Shown piece after piece: positions 41,972 to 50,417 of a stretch of 64,000 bases of DNA. This DNA comes from PALSA-612 sp963711315 (GTDB taxonomy: Bacteria; Actinomycetota; Thermoleophilia; Gaiellales; Gaiellaceae): NCBI GenBank assembly GCA_963711315.1, contig CAVQDQ010000003.1, positions 186,001 through 250,000 on the forward strand, in the 5' to 3' direction. A model generated the notes under the pieces. It ran no database searches, had not been told where the DNA came from, and was given only the letters and a program-made list of their open reading frames with translations. How positions within the stretch are numbered: the stretch's first letter is position 1; every line of letters begins with the position of its first letter. The position numbers and the translations under genes are program-made.

Positions 41972-43222
41972 TCACAGCGCCAGGGACAGATCCTCGAGCA
42001 TCGCCTTCACCGTCTCCAGGAACTCGGCGGCGGGCGCTCCGTCGACGGCGCGGTGGTCGCAGGTGAGCGTCATGGTCATCGTCGGGCGGGCGACGATCTG
42101 TCCCTCCCAGACGACGGGCCGCTCCTGGCTCGCGCCCACGGCGAGGATCGCCGCTTGCGGCGGGTTGAGCACGGCCGTGAACTGATCGAGCCCGAACATG
42201 CCGAGGTTGGAGATAGTGAACGTGCCGCCCTCGAGGTCCTCCTGGCGGAGCCGTCCCTCCCGTGCTCTGCTCACGACGTCGGCACGGGCGGCTGCGACCT
42301 CGGCGAGCGACAGGTGCTCGGCGCCGTGCACGACCGGCACGATCAGCCCCCGCTCCGTGGCGACCGCGATGCCGACGTTTGCGTAGGGAAAAACGAGCAG
42401 CTCCTGCTCGGTGAACTGGACGTTGACCGCGCGATGCCGCATGAGCGCGGCGGCACAGACCTTCACGAGGACATCCGTGACGGTGACGCGTTCCTCGGGA
42501 TCGAGCGCCCGGCGCCGCTCGACGAGCTGGTTCGCAACATCCATGTCCGCTGAGAGGACAAGCTGGTAGACGGGGACGGTCCAGGCCTCCGTCAGACGTC
42601 TCGCGATCGTGCGCCGGATGGAAGTCAGCGGGATGCGCTCGACGCCGGCGGGGACATCAGCGACGCGAGCCGGCTCGGGCTCAGGCTTCGGCTCCGGCGC
42701 CGCTGCCGGCGGCGCCGCGGCCGGCGGTGCTTCCGTCGTCGTAGCACTCTCGACGTCCTCGGCCACGATCCGCCCGTCCGGCCCCGTGCCGGAGAGGGCG
42801 GCCAGGTCGATCCCCTGCTCGCGCGCCAGGCGCCGAGCCAGGGGCGATGCCTTGATCCGCTCGCCCTCCTGCCGCTCGGGCGGTGCCGCCACCGAGGCGA
42901 CCGGCAGCGGCTCCGGCTCGGACGGAGGCGTGGGCTGAGGCGCCTCGGCAGCGGGCGCTTCGTCCTGCGGAGCCTCCACGCTCTCGCCCGCCTCGCCGAT
43001 GAAAGCGATCGTCGTCCCGACCGGGACCTCGCCCTCCGGCACGACGATCTTCAGGAGGACGCCCGAGGCCTCGGCCTCGACCTCCTGCGTCACTTTCTCC
43101 GTGTCCAGCTCGTAGAGCAGCTCGCCCTTCTCGACGGCGTCGCCCTCGGCCTTCAGCCACTTGACGATCGTGCCCGACTCCATCCCCTGGCCGAGCCGGG
43201 GAAGCTTGACCTCGCTGGCCAC
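41972..43222 (-). CDS. 2-oxoacid dehydrogenase E2 component (dihydrolipoamide acyltransferase)
   Basis: This 416-residue protein starts with one lipoyl domain (LPRLGQGMESGTIVKWLKAEGD, ELDTEKVTQEVEA with the lipoyl Lys), then a Pro/Ala/Glu-rich linker, an E3-binding domain (KASPLARRLAREQGIDLAAL), a second linker, and the catalytic domain ending TLTCDHRAVDGAPAAEFL (HRxxDG). It is coupled to the E1 beta gene (TAGTG overlap). With E1 alpha and beta this could be pyruvate, branched-chain or acetoin dehydrogenase; the sequence alone does not decide. Confidence 0.92.
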   Translation of the reverse strand: MASEVKLPRLGQGMESGTIVKWLKAEGDAVEKGELLYELDTEKVTQEVEAEASGVLLKIVVPEGEVPVGTTIAFIGEAGESVEAPQDEAPAAEAPQPTPPSEPEPLPVASVAAPPERQEGERIKASPLARRLAREQGIDLAALSGTGPDGRIVAEDVESATTTEAPPAAAPPAAAPEPKPEPEPARVADVPAGVERIPLTSIRRTIARRLTEAWTVPVYQLVLSADMDVANQLVERRRALDPEERVTVTDVLVKVCAAALMRHRAVNVQFTEQELLVFPYANVGIAVATERGLIVPVVHGAEHLSLAEVAAARADVVSRAREGRLRQEDLEGGTFTISNLGMFGLDQFTAVLNPPQAAILAVGASQERPVVWEGQIVARPTMTMTLTCDHRAVDGAPAAEFLETVKAMLEDLSLAL

Positions 43223-44202
43223 TAGCCGCGACCGACCGTGCGGCGGATCGCGTTCAGCACGTCCTCCGCGTGCGGCACGACGTACTGCTCCATGACCGGC
43301 GCGAAAGGCAGCGGTGCAAACCTCGCGCCCACGCGCTCCACCGGCGCGTCGAGCCAGTCGAACGCCTGCTCCTGCACGACGGACGTCACTTCCGCTCCGA
43401 AGCCCATGCGCGTGACCGCCTCGTGTGCGACTACGCAGCGGCTCGTCTTCTTGACCGACGTGATGATCGCGTCCTCGTCGAGCGGCTGCAGCGTGCGCGG
43501 GTCGAGCACCTCGACGGAGATCCCTTCGGACTCGGCCTCCTCCGCGGCGCGCAGCGACTCGTGCACGAGCCGGCCGATGGCGATGACGGTCACATCGCTC
43601 CCCTCGCGATGGATGCGTGCCTGGCCCAGCGGGATCGGCTCGAGCGCCTCAGGCATGTCTTCCTTGAGCGGGTAGAGCGTCCGGTGCTCGAAGAAGACGA
43701 CGGGGTTGTCGTCGTAGATAGCCGACCAGAGCAGGCCGCGGACGTCGGAGGCGGTGGACGCGAAGACGACCTTCAGGCCGGGCACGTGACAAAACCACGC
43801 CTCCACCTGCTGCGCGTGCTGGGCCCCCGGCGACCAGCCGGCGCCGCCCTGCGTGCGCACGGTCAGCGGCACCTTGATCTGGCCACCAGACATGTAACGG
43901 TGCTTCGCCGCCTGGTTCACGAGCTGCTCCATCGCGAGCGTCAGGAAGTCCTCGTACATCACCTCCACGATCGGGCGCATGCCCATGATCGCGGCGCCCA
44001 TGCCCGAGCCGACGAGCGCCATCTCCGAGATCGGCGTGTTGCGAACGCGTTCCGGCCCGAACTCGGCGAGCATGCCCTGCGTGACGCCCATCGAGCCGCC
44101 CATCTCAGCGATGTCCTCGCCCATGATGAAGATGTCGTTATCGCGCCGCATCGCCTGCGACATCGCGTCACGAACGGCCTCGCGGTAGCTGAGCTCAGGC
44201 AT
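43222..44202 (-). CDS. 2-oxoacid dehydrogenase E1 component, beta subunit
   Basis: This 326-residue transketolase-like beta subunit starts LSYREAVRDAMSQAMRRDN and has DIFIMGEDIAEMGGSMGVTQG, the loop RNTPISEMALVGSGMGAAIMG and the C-terminal LDPRTLQPLDEDAIITSV. The ATG at 44202 overlaps the alpha subunit by 8 nt; a longer frame upstream is shadow. It pairs with the alpha subunit to bind thiamine diphosphate. Confidence 0.92.
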   Translation of the reverse strand: MPELSYREAVRDAMSQAMRRDNDIFIMGEDIAEMGGSMGVTQGMLAEFGPERVRNTPISEMALVGSGMGAAIMGMRPIVEVMYEDFLTLAMEQLVNQAAKHRYMSGGQIKVPLTVRTQGGAGWSPGAQHAQQVEAWFCHVPGLKVVFASTASDVRGLLWSAIYDDNPVVFFEHRTLYPLKEDMPEALEPIPLGQARIHREGSDVTVIAIGRLVHESLRAAEEAESEGISVEVLDPRTLQPLDEDAIITSVKKTSRCVVAHEAVTRMGFGAEVTSVVQEQAFDWLDAPVERVGARFAPLPFAPVMEQYVVPHAEDVLNAIRRTVGRG

Positions 44203-45172
44203 AGACGTTCTCGAGAGCGTCTTCGGGCTTGTGCTCCGTCGCGTTGCGCGCGAAGTCGACGGCACCTTCCACCATGCGCACGACCTCTGCGTCGATCGCG
44301 GCCAGCTCGTCGTCGGAGAGGTCAAGTTGCAGCTGGAGCTTCTCGAGCGGATCCTGGGTTTCACGCAACTCCTGCAGCTCGCCTTTCGGCCGGTAGACCT
44401 GCGGGTCGCCGACGTAGTGGCCGACGAGCCGATACGTCTCGGCGAGCAGGAACACCGGCCCCTTGCCTTTGCGCGCGTGCGCGAGCGCCCTCGTCGTAGT
44501 GGCGTGGACCGCTTCTACGTCCTGCCCGTCCACCGTCATCGAGCGCATCCCGAACGCCGCCGCCCGCTTGGAGAGATCCGTGATCGGCAGCTGCTGATGC
44601 GCGGGCGTCGACTCCGCGTAGTGGTTGTTCTCACAGACGAACAGCGCAGGCAGCATCCACAGCTGCGCGAGGTTGAGCGCCTCGTGGAAGGTGCCGATGT
44701 TCGTTGCGCCGTCGCCGAAGAACGCCACCGCAACCCGTGGCTCGCCGCGCAGGTGAAAGGCGAGCGCGGCGCCGGCGATCATCGGCAGCCCTCCGCCTAC
44801 CACCGCGTTCGCACCGAGGTTGCCTCGTTCGACGTCGTACAGGTGCATCGAGCCCCCGTAGCCACGGGACACGCCGTCCACCTTCCCGTAGAGCTCCGCC
44901 ATCAGCGCGTTGGGATGCGAGCCGCGCGCGAGCGCGTGTCCGTGAGCACGGTGTGTCGACGCGAAGACGTCCCCCTCGGCCATGGCACTCGCGACGCCGA
45001 CGGCGACGGCCTCCTGGCCGATGGCCACGTGCAGGAAGCCTGGCAGCTCGCCCGCGCGGAACTGCTCCTCCACCTTCTCCTCGAAACGCCGGATCAGCAG
45101 CATCTCCCGGTAGAGCTGTCTCAGGCGCTCCTGCGAGAGCCCGCGCTTCCTTGCTGCCTTCGCCTCGGCCAC
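44195..45172 (-). CDS. 2-oxoacid dehydrogenase E1 component, alpha subunit (PdhA/AcoA-like)
   Basis: This ~325-residue subunit carries the thiamine-diphosphate motif GDGATNIGTFHEALNLA ending in ENNHYAE, plus STHRAHGHALARG and the phosphorylation-loop-like TYRLVGHYVGDPQVY. It resembles AcoA of acetoin dehydrogenase and bacterial PdhA. GTG at 45172 is preferred to the TTG at 45193 because a TAAACT box lies 7 nt before it and would cover the TTG. It heads the E1alpha-E1beta-E2-GNAT operon. Confidence 0.9.
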   Translation of the reverse strand: MAEAKAARKRGLSQERLRQLYREMLLIRRFEEKVEEQFRAGELPGFLHVAIGQEAVAVGVASAMAEGDVFASTHRAHGHALARGSHPNALMAELYGKVDGVSRGYGGSMHLYDVERGNLGANAVVGGGLPMIAGAALAFHLRGEPRVAVAFFGDGATNIGTFHEALNLAQLWMLPALFVCENNHYAESTPAHQQLPITDLSKRAAAFGMRSMTVDGQDVEAVHATTTRALAHARKGKGPVFLLAETYRLVGHYVGDPQVYRPKGELQELRETQDPLEKLQLQLDLSDDELAAIDAEVVRMVEGAVDFARNATEHKPEDALENVYA

Positions 45173-45179
45173 GAGCTTG

Positions 45180-45189
45180 AGTTTATGCT
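45180..45189. promoter_or_regulatory. Overlapping back-to-back -10 boxes of pdhA-like and 45197 genes
   Basis: The minus strand reads TAAACT (45185-45180), 7 nt before the E1 alpha GTG. The plus strand reads TATGCT (45184-45189), 7 nt before the GTG at 45197. The two hexamers share the central TA. The start codons are 24 bp apart, so both transcripts would be leaderless. Confidence 0.55.
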
Positions 45190-45196
45190 GCAAGCT

Positions 45197-45850
45197 GTGG
45201 GGCTAGTCGCGCAGTGGGACGGGACTCTGGACCAGCTTCCTGGCGATTGGCGAGAGCTCGGGCTGAGGCTCCGCCTCGCCCGCCCCGGTGACGCGGCGCG
45301 CGCTGCTGGACTGCTCGGATCGCTGAGCCCGGGCCTTGTCGGGGACGAGCTGCATCTGCGTGTGACCTCCGGAGGCGAAGCGGGACCGGGCGTCATGCGG
45401 CGGCTGCTCGCCCGGCTCGACGAGCAGGGCATCCCCGGCACGCTCGAAGTCGCAAGCTCCGAACAGGCACTCGAGGCCGCGTCGGCCGATGCTTCGGCTT
45501 CGACCGAAGCGCCCGCACCTGCTACCTGGGACGACCTCGTTGTGACCCTGCCCGATGACTGGAGCGACCTGCTGTGCGTCGTCGAGCTGCGCTCGAGCGA
45601 CGAGCTGGCCCCGGCCGCGCTCGCCCTCGCGCCGCTCAATCCCTCACGTCACAAAGGGTCGCTCGCCTTTCGTTTCCGCGTCGCGCGCCGCTTCGGCTAC
45701 GGCGCGGCGCCCCAGATGGCACGTCGCTGCCTCGAGCGCCTCGATGAGCTCGGCATTCCGGGTCAGCTTAGACTGCTAGACGTGCTCTCCGACACCCAGC
45801 CCGTCCTCACCCAAGGGCCGACGTTCGTCGTCTCCGACAGAGCGGTCTGA
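45197..45850 (+). CDS. Hypothetical protein with two tandem copies of one domain
   Basis: This ~217-residue protein contains two related ~90-residue halves. The first has WDGTLDQLPGDWRELGLRLRL and RRLLARLDEQGIPGTLEV; the second has WDDLVVTLPDDWSDLLCVVEL and RRCLERLDELGIPGQLRL. An Ala/Ser/Glu-rich linker separates them. No family recognised. The GTG at 45197 fits a TATGCT box; an ATG at 45185 is possible. It is directly followed by a holin-like membrane gene. Confidence 0.7.
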   Translation: MGLVAQWDGTLDQLPGDWRELGLRLRLARPGDAARAAGLLGSLSPGLVGDELHLRVTSGGEAGPGVMRRLLARLDEQGIPGTLEVASSEQALEAASADASASTEAPAPATWDDLVVTLPDDWSDLLCVVELRSSDELAPAALALAPLNPSRHKGSLAFRFRVARRFGYGAAPQMARRCLERLDELGIPGQLRLLDVLSDTQPVLTQGPTFVVSDRAV

Positions 45851-46221
45851 TGCTCGGCATCGCCGAGCGCGTCCGGAAGATCCAGGAGCGGGCACGCTCG
45901 CTCGCCCTCCTGCAGCTCGAGCTGGCGACGATCGAGCTCAAGCGCAAGGCGAAGTGGATTGGCATCGCCGCCGCTCTCGCGGTTGTCGCCCTCGTGGTGG
46001 TCCTCTACTCGATCGGATTCGCCTTCGCCGCGGCGGCAGCCGGCCTCACCGAAGTCGTTCCGCTCTGGGGGGCGCTGCTCATCGTGTCGGGGTTGCTCCT
46101 GCTCACAGCCGCCATCCTCCTCTTCGTCGCCATGCGTCTTGTCCGCAAGGCAACGCCGGCGCGGCCCGTGGAGGCCGTCCAGGAGGCGCAGACAACCGCT
46201 CAGGAGCTACGCGATGCCTAA
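45850..46221 (+). CDS. Holin-like/YqjE-type small membrane protein
   Basis: This 123-residue protein has a basic helical N terminus (ERVRKIQERARSLALLQLELA) and two adjacent membrane spans (WIGIAAALAVVALVVVLYSIGFAFA and LWGALLIVSGLLLLTAAILLF). This is the layout of the putative actinobacterial holin/YqjE (DUF1469) group. Its ATG abuts the stop of the tandem-domain gene, and it is followed by an overlapping DUF3618-like gene. A role in lysis is not implied; these clusters may be envelope-stress genes. Confidence 0.72.
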   Translation: MLGIAERVRKIQERARSLALLQLELATIELKRKAKWIGIAAALAVVALVVVLYSIGFAFAAAAAGLTEVVPLWGALLIVSGLLLLTAAILLFVAMRLVRKATPARPVEAVQEAQTTAQELRDA

Positions 46222-46411
46222 GCGCACGACGGAGCAGGTACGTGCGGAGATCGCCGCCGAGCGCGAGGCGCTCGTCGGCGAGATTCATGGGCTGCGCCAG
46301 GACGCTGCCAGCGTTCTTCCCTATGCCATCGGCACCGTGGTCGCGGTCGCCGTGTTGACGAAGAGCAAGACGGCGAGGAGCGCCCTCAAGGTGCTCTGGT
46401 GGTTGCGCTAG
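46214..46411 (+). CDS. DUF3618-like small protein
   Basis: This 65-residue protein starts MPKRTTEQVRAEIAAEREAL and has a helical region and a short hydrophobic segment (VLPYAIGTVVAVAVL) followed by a basic tail. This is the pattern of DUF3618 proteins that accompany YqjE-type genes. It overlaps the previous gene by 8 nt. Confidence 0.7.
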   Translation: MPKRTTEQVRAEIAAEREALVGEIHGLRQDAASVLPYAIGTVVAVAVLTKSKTARSALKVLWWLR

Positions 46412-46421
46412 CGCAAGGCCG

Positions 46422-48711
46422 CTAGGCGCGGAGCTCGGCGTCGTACTGCGCCGCGAGCGCAGCGACGATCCGCTCCCGGAGTTCCGCCGCGTCCTCGTCG
46501 GAGAGCGTCCGCTCCGCCGACTGGAATGACACGCGGAACGCGATCGACTTTCGTCCGTCGCCCGCCTGCTCGCCGCGATAGACGTCGAACGCCTCCATCT
46601 CGCGCAGTTCGGGGCCGGCCGCCGCCCGGGCGGCGTCGACCAGCTCTGCGGCGGTGACCGTCTCGGCCACGGCGAAGGCGAGATCCTGCTTCAGCGCCGG
46701 GTACGTGATCACGTCTTCGTAGACGGTGAGCTCTGGGACGCGTGCGACAAGAGCGTCCACGTCCAGCTCGAAAAGTCCCCAGGCGCCCGGCAGCCGGTCG
46801 CCGGCGAGCTCGAGCACCCAGCCTTCCTCCGTCCTCGCGCCTGCTCCCGGAAACCGCAGATCGTCGGCACGGTCGAAGGACGGCTCGACGTGCAGCGCGG
46901 CGTACAACCCCTCCACGACGCCCTTGGCACGAGAGAAGCCGCCCTCGACGATGCCGGCGACGTGCCAGCGCTCGTCCGGCAGCTCTTCTCCGCTCGGTAG
47001 GTACACGTGTGCGAGCTCGAAGAGCGCGACGTCCTCGTTGCCCGCGTCGACGTTCCTCGCAGCCGAGGCGATGAGGCCGTCTGCAAGCGCCGTGCGCAGG
47101 ACGGCCTGCTCGCTGGACAGCGGCTCGGGAAGCCGGATCGCGCCCGGGACCGGATCGTCGGGCAGCAGGCTCCAGGTGTACGCCTCGGCGAAGCCGAAGG
47201 CGACGAGCGTGTCCTGAATACGGCGGCGGAGGCGCTGCGGGTTCGTGAGCCGGCCGTTGAGCTCGCTCCGCAACGGCTGCGTGGCCGGCACGCGCTCGAG
47301 ATCGAAGCGAGCCACTTCCTCGACGAGGTCGATCTCACGCGTGACGTCACCGGCGCGCCAGGTGGGGACGCGCACAGCCCAGTCGCCGCCCACCTCGAAG
47401 CCCAGGCGCTCGAGGCGGCGGCGCTGCTCCGCCTCCTCGACCTCGAGCCCCGTGACCTGCTCGGCACGCTCGGGCCTGTAGGCGATCGTCGCCGTGAGGT
47501 TGCGGCTCTGCGCGCACGTCGGCGTGCCCCGTCCACCGGGCACCGGTCAGCGAGACGAGCAGATCGGTCGCGAAATGCGCGGCCTGCAGCGCCGCCTCCG
47601 GGTCCTGGCCTTTCTCCCAGCGGTTCGACGCCTCCGAGCGCAGGCGCAGCCGTTCGGACGACCGCATGATGCCGACCGGCTCGAAGTTCGCAGCCTCCAG
47701 GAGCACCGACGTCGTCGACTCGGAGACCTCGGTCTCCTCGCCGCCCATGATCCCGGCGATGGCGATCGGCCGTTCCCCGTCGGTGATCAAGAGATCCTCC
47801 GGCTCGAGCGCGCGCTCCTGCCCGTCGAGCGTCCGCAGGCGCTCGCCCTTCTTCGCGCGCCGCACGCCGATCCGCCCGCCGGCGAGCTTGTCGAAGTCGA
47901 ACGCGTGCAGCGGGCTGCCGAGCGCGTGCATGACGTAGTTCGTCACGTCGACGACGTTGGAGATCGGACGCATGCCCGCCGCCACGAGCCGAGCCTTGAG
48001 CCAGTGCGGCGACGGCGCGACCATCACGTCTCTGAACAGGCGACCGATGTACCGCGGGCAGCCGTCGAGATCGTCGATCGTGATCGACACCTGCTCGTCT
48101 CCGGCCGGCTCCGGATCGACACCCGGAGCGGGCGCCAGCTCCGCACCGAAGATGGCCGCCACCTCGCGCGCGATGCCGTAGACGCCGAGCAGGTCTGGCC
48201 GGTTGTGGGTCGTCTCCAGCTCCAGGACGACGTCGGAGAGCGGCAAGGCGTCCGCGAGCGGCGTGCCGACCTCCCACTCGTCGGGCAGGACGATGATGCC
48301 CGCGTGGTCGTCGCCGAGCTCGAGCTCCTGCTCGGAGAGGATCATCCCGTCGGAGACGGAGCCGCGAAGCTTCGCGCGCTCGAGCGTCCTGCCGTCCGGG
48401 AGCACGGCGCCCGGCAACGCGACGGCGACCGTTGCGCCGGCCGAGAAGTTCCACGCCCCGCAGACGATCTGGCGTGGCTCACCCTCCCCCACGTCCACAA
48501 CGCACAGCTGCAGCCGGTCCGCGTTGGGGTGCTTGCCGGCCTCGAGCACGCGGCCCACGCGATAGAGGCCAAGGTTGCCGTCCCTGTCGGCGACGCCTCT
48601 CGTGTCGATCCGCTCGACCTCGCAGCTCGTGAAGAGCAGGCGCTGAGCGAGCTCGGTGACGGGCACGTCGACATCGACGTAATCGCGCAGCCAGGAGAGA
48701 GGAACTCTCAA
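46422..48711 (-). CDS. pheT: Phenylalanyl-tRNA synthetase beta subunit, one frameshift
   Basis: PheT has a tRNA-binding domain first (YRVGRVLEAGKHPNADRLQLC), then B3/4 and B5 domains (ETTHNRPDLLGVYGIAREVA, LLEAANFEPVGIMRSSERL) and a C-terminal ferredoxin-fold anticodon domain (VEFRVSFQ-like region near the end). One extra C near 47504 breaks the frame after HADVRA. Deleting it gives ERNLTATIAYRPERAEQV and continues to the end. The start is TTG at 48711, overlapping the pheS stop. Corrected length is about 762 residues. As an essential gene it is almost certainly intact in the cell. Confidence 0.92.
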
Positions 48712-49697
48712 AACTGTCTCAGCACGCGGAGGTCGTTCTCCCAGAACATGCGGATGTCGGGGATGCCCAGCCGCTGAGCGGCGATGCGGTCGAGTCCGAG
48801 GCCCCACGCGAAGCCGCTCCACTCGTCCGGGTCGTAGCCGACGTTGGTGAAGACGGCGGGGTCGACCACCCCCGCGCCTCCCATCTCGAACCAGCCGGAG
48901 TACTTGCAGAACGCGCAGCCGCGTCCAGCGCAGAGGAAGCACGTCACGTCGAACTCGACGGAAGGCTCAGTGAAGGGAAAGAAGCCCGTCCGCATCCGCA
49001 CCTCGCGGTCGTCGCCGAACAGCGCGTGGAAGAAGTGCAGGAGCGTCCCATTGAGGTCGGCGAGCGTAATGTGGCGGTCGACCGCCAGCGCCTCGATCTG
49101 GTGGAAGACGGGGGTGCTCTTCGGGCTTGGCGTGTCGCGCCGGTAGACGCGGCCGGGCGTGGCGATGTAGATCGGCGGCTGCCGCGACTCCATCACCCGG
49201 ATCTGTCCCGTCGACGTGTGCGTCCGCAGCAGCGTGTTGTCGTCGACGTAGAACGTGTCGCGCGGCGAGCGGGTCGGGTGCGTCAGCGGCTGGTTGAGCG
49301 CGTCGAAGTTGTGCCAGACCGTCTCCACCTCGCGGCTGTCGACGATCTCGTAGCCGAGGCCGAGGAAGATGTCCTCGACCTCGCGGATGATCTGCGTGAG
49401 CGGATGGAGATGCCCCAACGGCGGCAGGTCGCCGGGCAGCGTGACGTCGAGGCTCTCGGTAGCGACGAGCCGGTCGGCTCCCTCGAGGGTGGCGTGACGT
49501 GCCTCGATGGCCCGCTCGAGAGACTCGCGCACGGCGTTGAGCGACATTCCCGTCTCCCGGTCTCGCACCAGCCGTAATGCGAGCTTCAACTCGCTCTTGC
49601 GGCCGAGGAACCGGACGCGCAGATCATCGAGAGCGTCGAGGGAGTCAGCCGTCTCGATCGCGCTCAGAGCCTCGTTCTCGAGCGCCTGGGCGTCCAT
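48708..49697 (-). CDS. pheS: Phenylalanyl-tRNA synthetase alpha subunit
   Basis: This 329-residue class II catalytic subunit has FDALNQPLTHPTRSPRDTFY, LRTHTSTGQIRVM (motif 2 loop region), GRVYRRDTPSPKSTPVFHQIEAL and GFAWGLGLDRIAAQRLG (motif 3). It also has four Cys in CFLCAGRGCAFCKYSG, a possible zinc site. The N-terminal coiled coil is present. The ATG follows a TACAGT box by 6 nt. Confidence 0.95.
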   Translation of the reverse strand: MDAQALENEALSAIETADSLDALDDLRVRFLGRKSELKLALRLVRDRETGMSLNAVRESLERAIEARHATLEGADRLVATESLDVTLPGDLPPLGHLHPLTQIIREVEDIFLGLGYEIVDSREVETVWHNFDALNQPLTHPTRSPRDTFYVDDNTLLRTHTSTGQIRVMESRQPPIYIATPGRVYRRDTPSPKSTPVFHQIEALAVDRHITLADLNGTLLHFFHALFGDDREVRMRTGFFPFTEPSVEFDVTCFLCAGRGCAFCKYSGWFEMGGAGVVDPAVFTNVGYDPDEWSGFAWGLGLDRIAAQRLGIPDIRMFWENDLRVLRQF

Positions 49698-49703
49698 CCG
49701 CCG

Positions 49704-49713
49704 ACTGTACCAT
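49704..49713. promoter_or_regulatory. Overlapping back-to-back -10 boxes of pheS and methyltransferase genes
   Basis: The minus strand reads TACAGT (49709-49704), 6 nt before the pheS ATG. The plus strand reads TACCAT (49708-49713), 8 nt before the methyltransferase GTG. The hexamers share the central TA, and the start codons are 24 bp apart. Confidence 0.55.
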
Positions 49714-49721
49714 CGGCCTTC

Positions 49722-50417
49722 GTGACCTCACCTTACGACCCATTTGCCGCCGTCTACGACCTATGGGCCTCCGACATGACGGAGGACGTGCCGTTCTACG
49801 TGGAGCTCGCCAGGGATGCCCCGGACGGGCCGATCGTCGAGCTCGCCGTCGGCAACGGCCGGGTCGCGGTCCCCGTGGCGCTGGAGACTGGACGCCGCGT
49901 GATCGGCATCGACGTGACGGCCCCGATGCTTGCACAGGCCCGCGTCCGCGCCGAGCAGACCGGCGCGGACCTCGACCTGCGTGAGGGAGACATGCGCGAC
50001 TTTGCGCTCGATGAGCCCGCCGCGCTCGTCTACTGCCCGTTCCGGTCGCTGTTGCACATGCCCACCTGGCATGACAAGCGGCAGGTCTTCGAGCGCGTGG
50101 AGGCGAACCTCGTGCCCGGCGGCCGGTTCGCCTGGAACGCATTCGCCTTCGACGGCCGGATCGCAGCCAAGGTCGAAGGTCATCACCCCAACGACCCCGT
50201 CCCGCACACGATTCGTCACGCGCCCGCCGACAACCGCATCGACATCGAGCTCGATGCCGGCGGAGCGATCTCTCTCTGGTGGGTTACGAAGTCGGAGTGG
50301 GAAGGCCTGATCGACGTCGCCGGCCTGGAGGTGGAGGCGCTCTACGGCTGGTTCGACAAGCGTCCGTTCGAAGACGAGAGCCCGGAGTTCGTATGGGTGA
50401 CGCGCAAGCCGGCCTAA
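49722..50417 (+). CDS. Class I SAM-dependent methyltransferase (first of tandem pair)
   Basis: This 231-residue methyltransferase has YDPFAAVYDLWASDMTEDV, motif I PIVELAVGNGRVAVPVALE, DVTAPMLAQARVRA and LVYCPFRSLLHM. In motif I the usual GxGxG is AVGNG. The paralogue follows with a 25-nt overlap and shares the ending pattern YGWFDKRPF. The substrate is unknown. It starts with GTG from a leaderless-type promoter opposite pheS. Confidence 0.85.
   Translation: MTSPYDPFAAVYDLWASDMTEDVPFYVELARDAPDGPIVELAVGNGRVAVPVALETGRRVIGIDVTAPMLAQARVRAEQTGADLDLREGDMRDFALDEPAALVYCPFRSLLHMPTWHDKRQVFERVEANLVPGGRFAWNAFAFDGRIAAKVEGHHPNDPVPHTIRHAPADNRIDIELDAGGAISLWWVTKSEWEGLIDVAGLEVEALYGWFDKRPFEDESPEFVWVTRKPA

Noticed and set aside
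45850..46221. Phage holin indicating a prophage
   Set aside because: Only the two-span topology matches. No other phage genes are present, and the neighbours (DUF3618-like) point to a chromosomal envelope cluster.
49698..49721. T-box or attenuator before pheS, and likewise before trpS
   Set aside because: The gaps are 15-24 bp and the starts look leaderless, leaving no space for a leader RNA. The 116-bp gap before thrS was not needed because thrS follows tatC by 1 bp.
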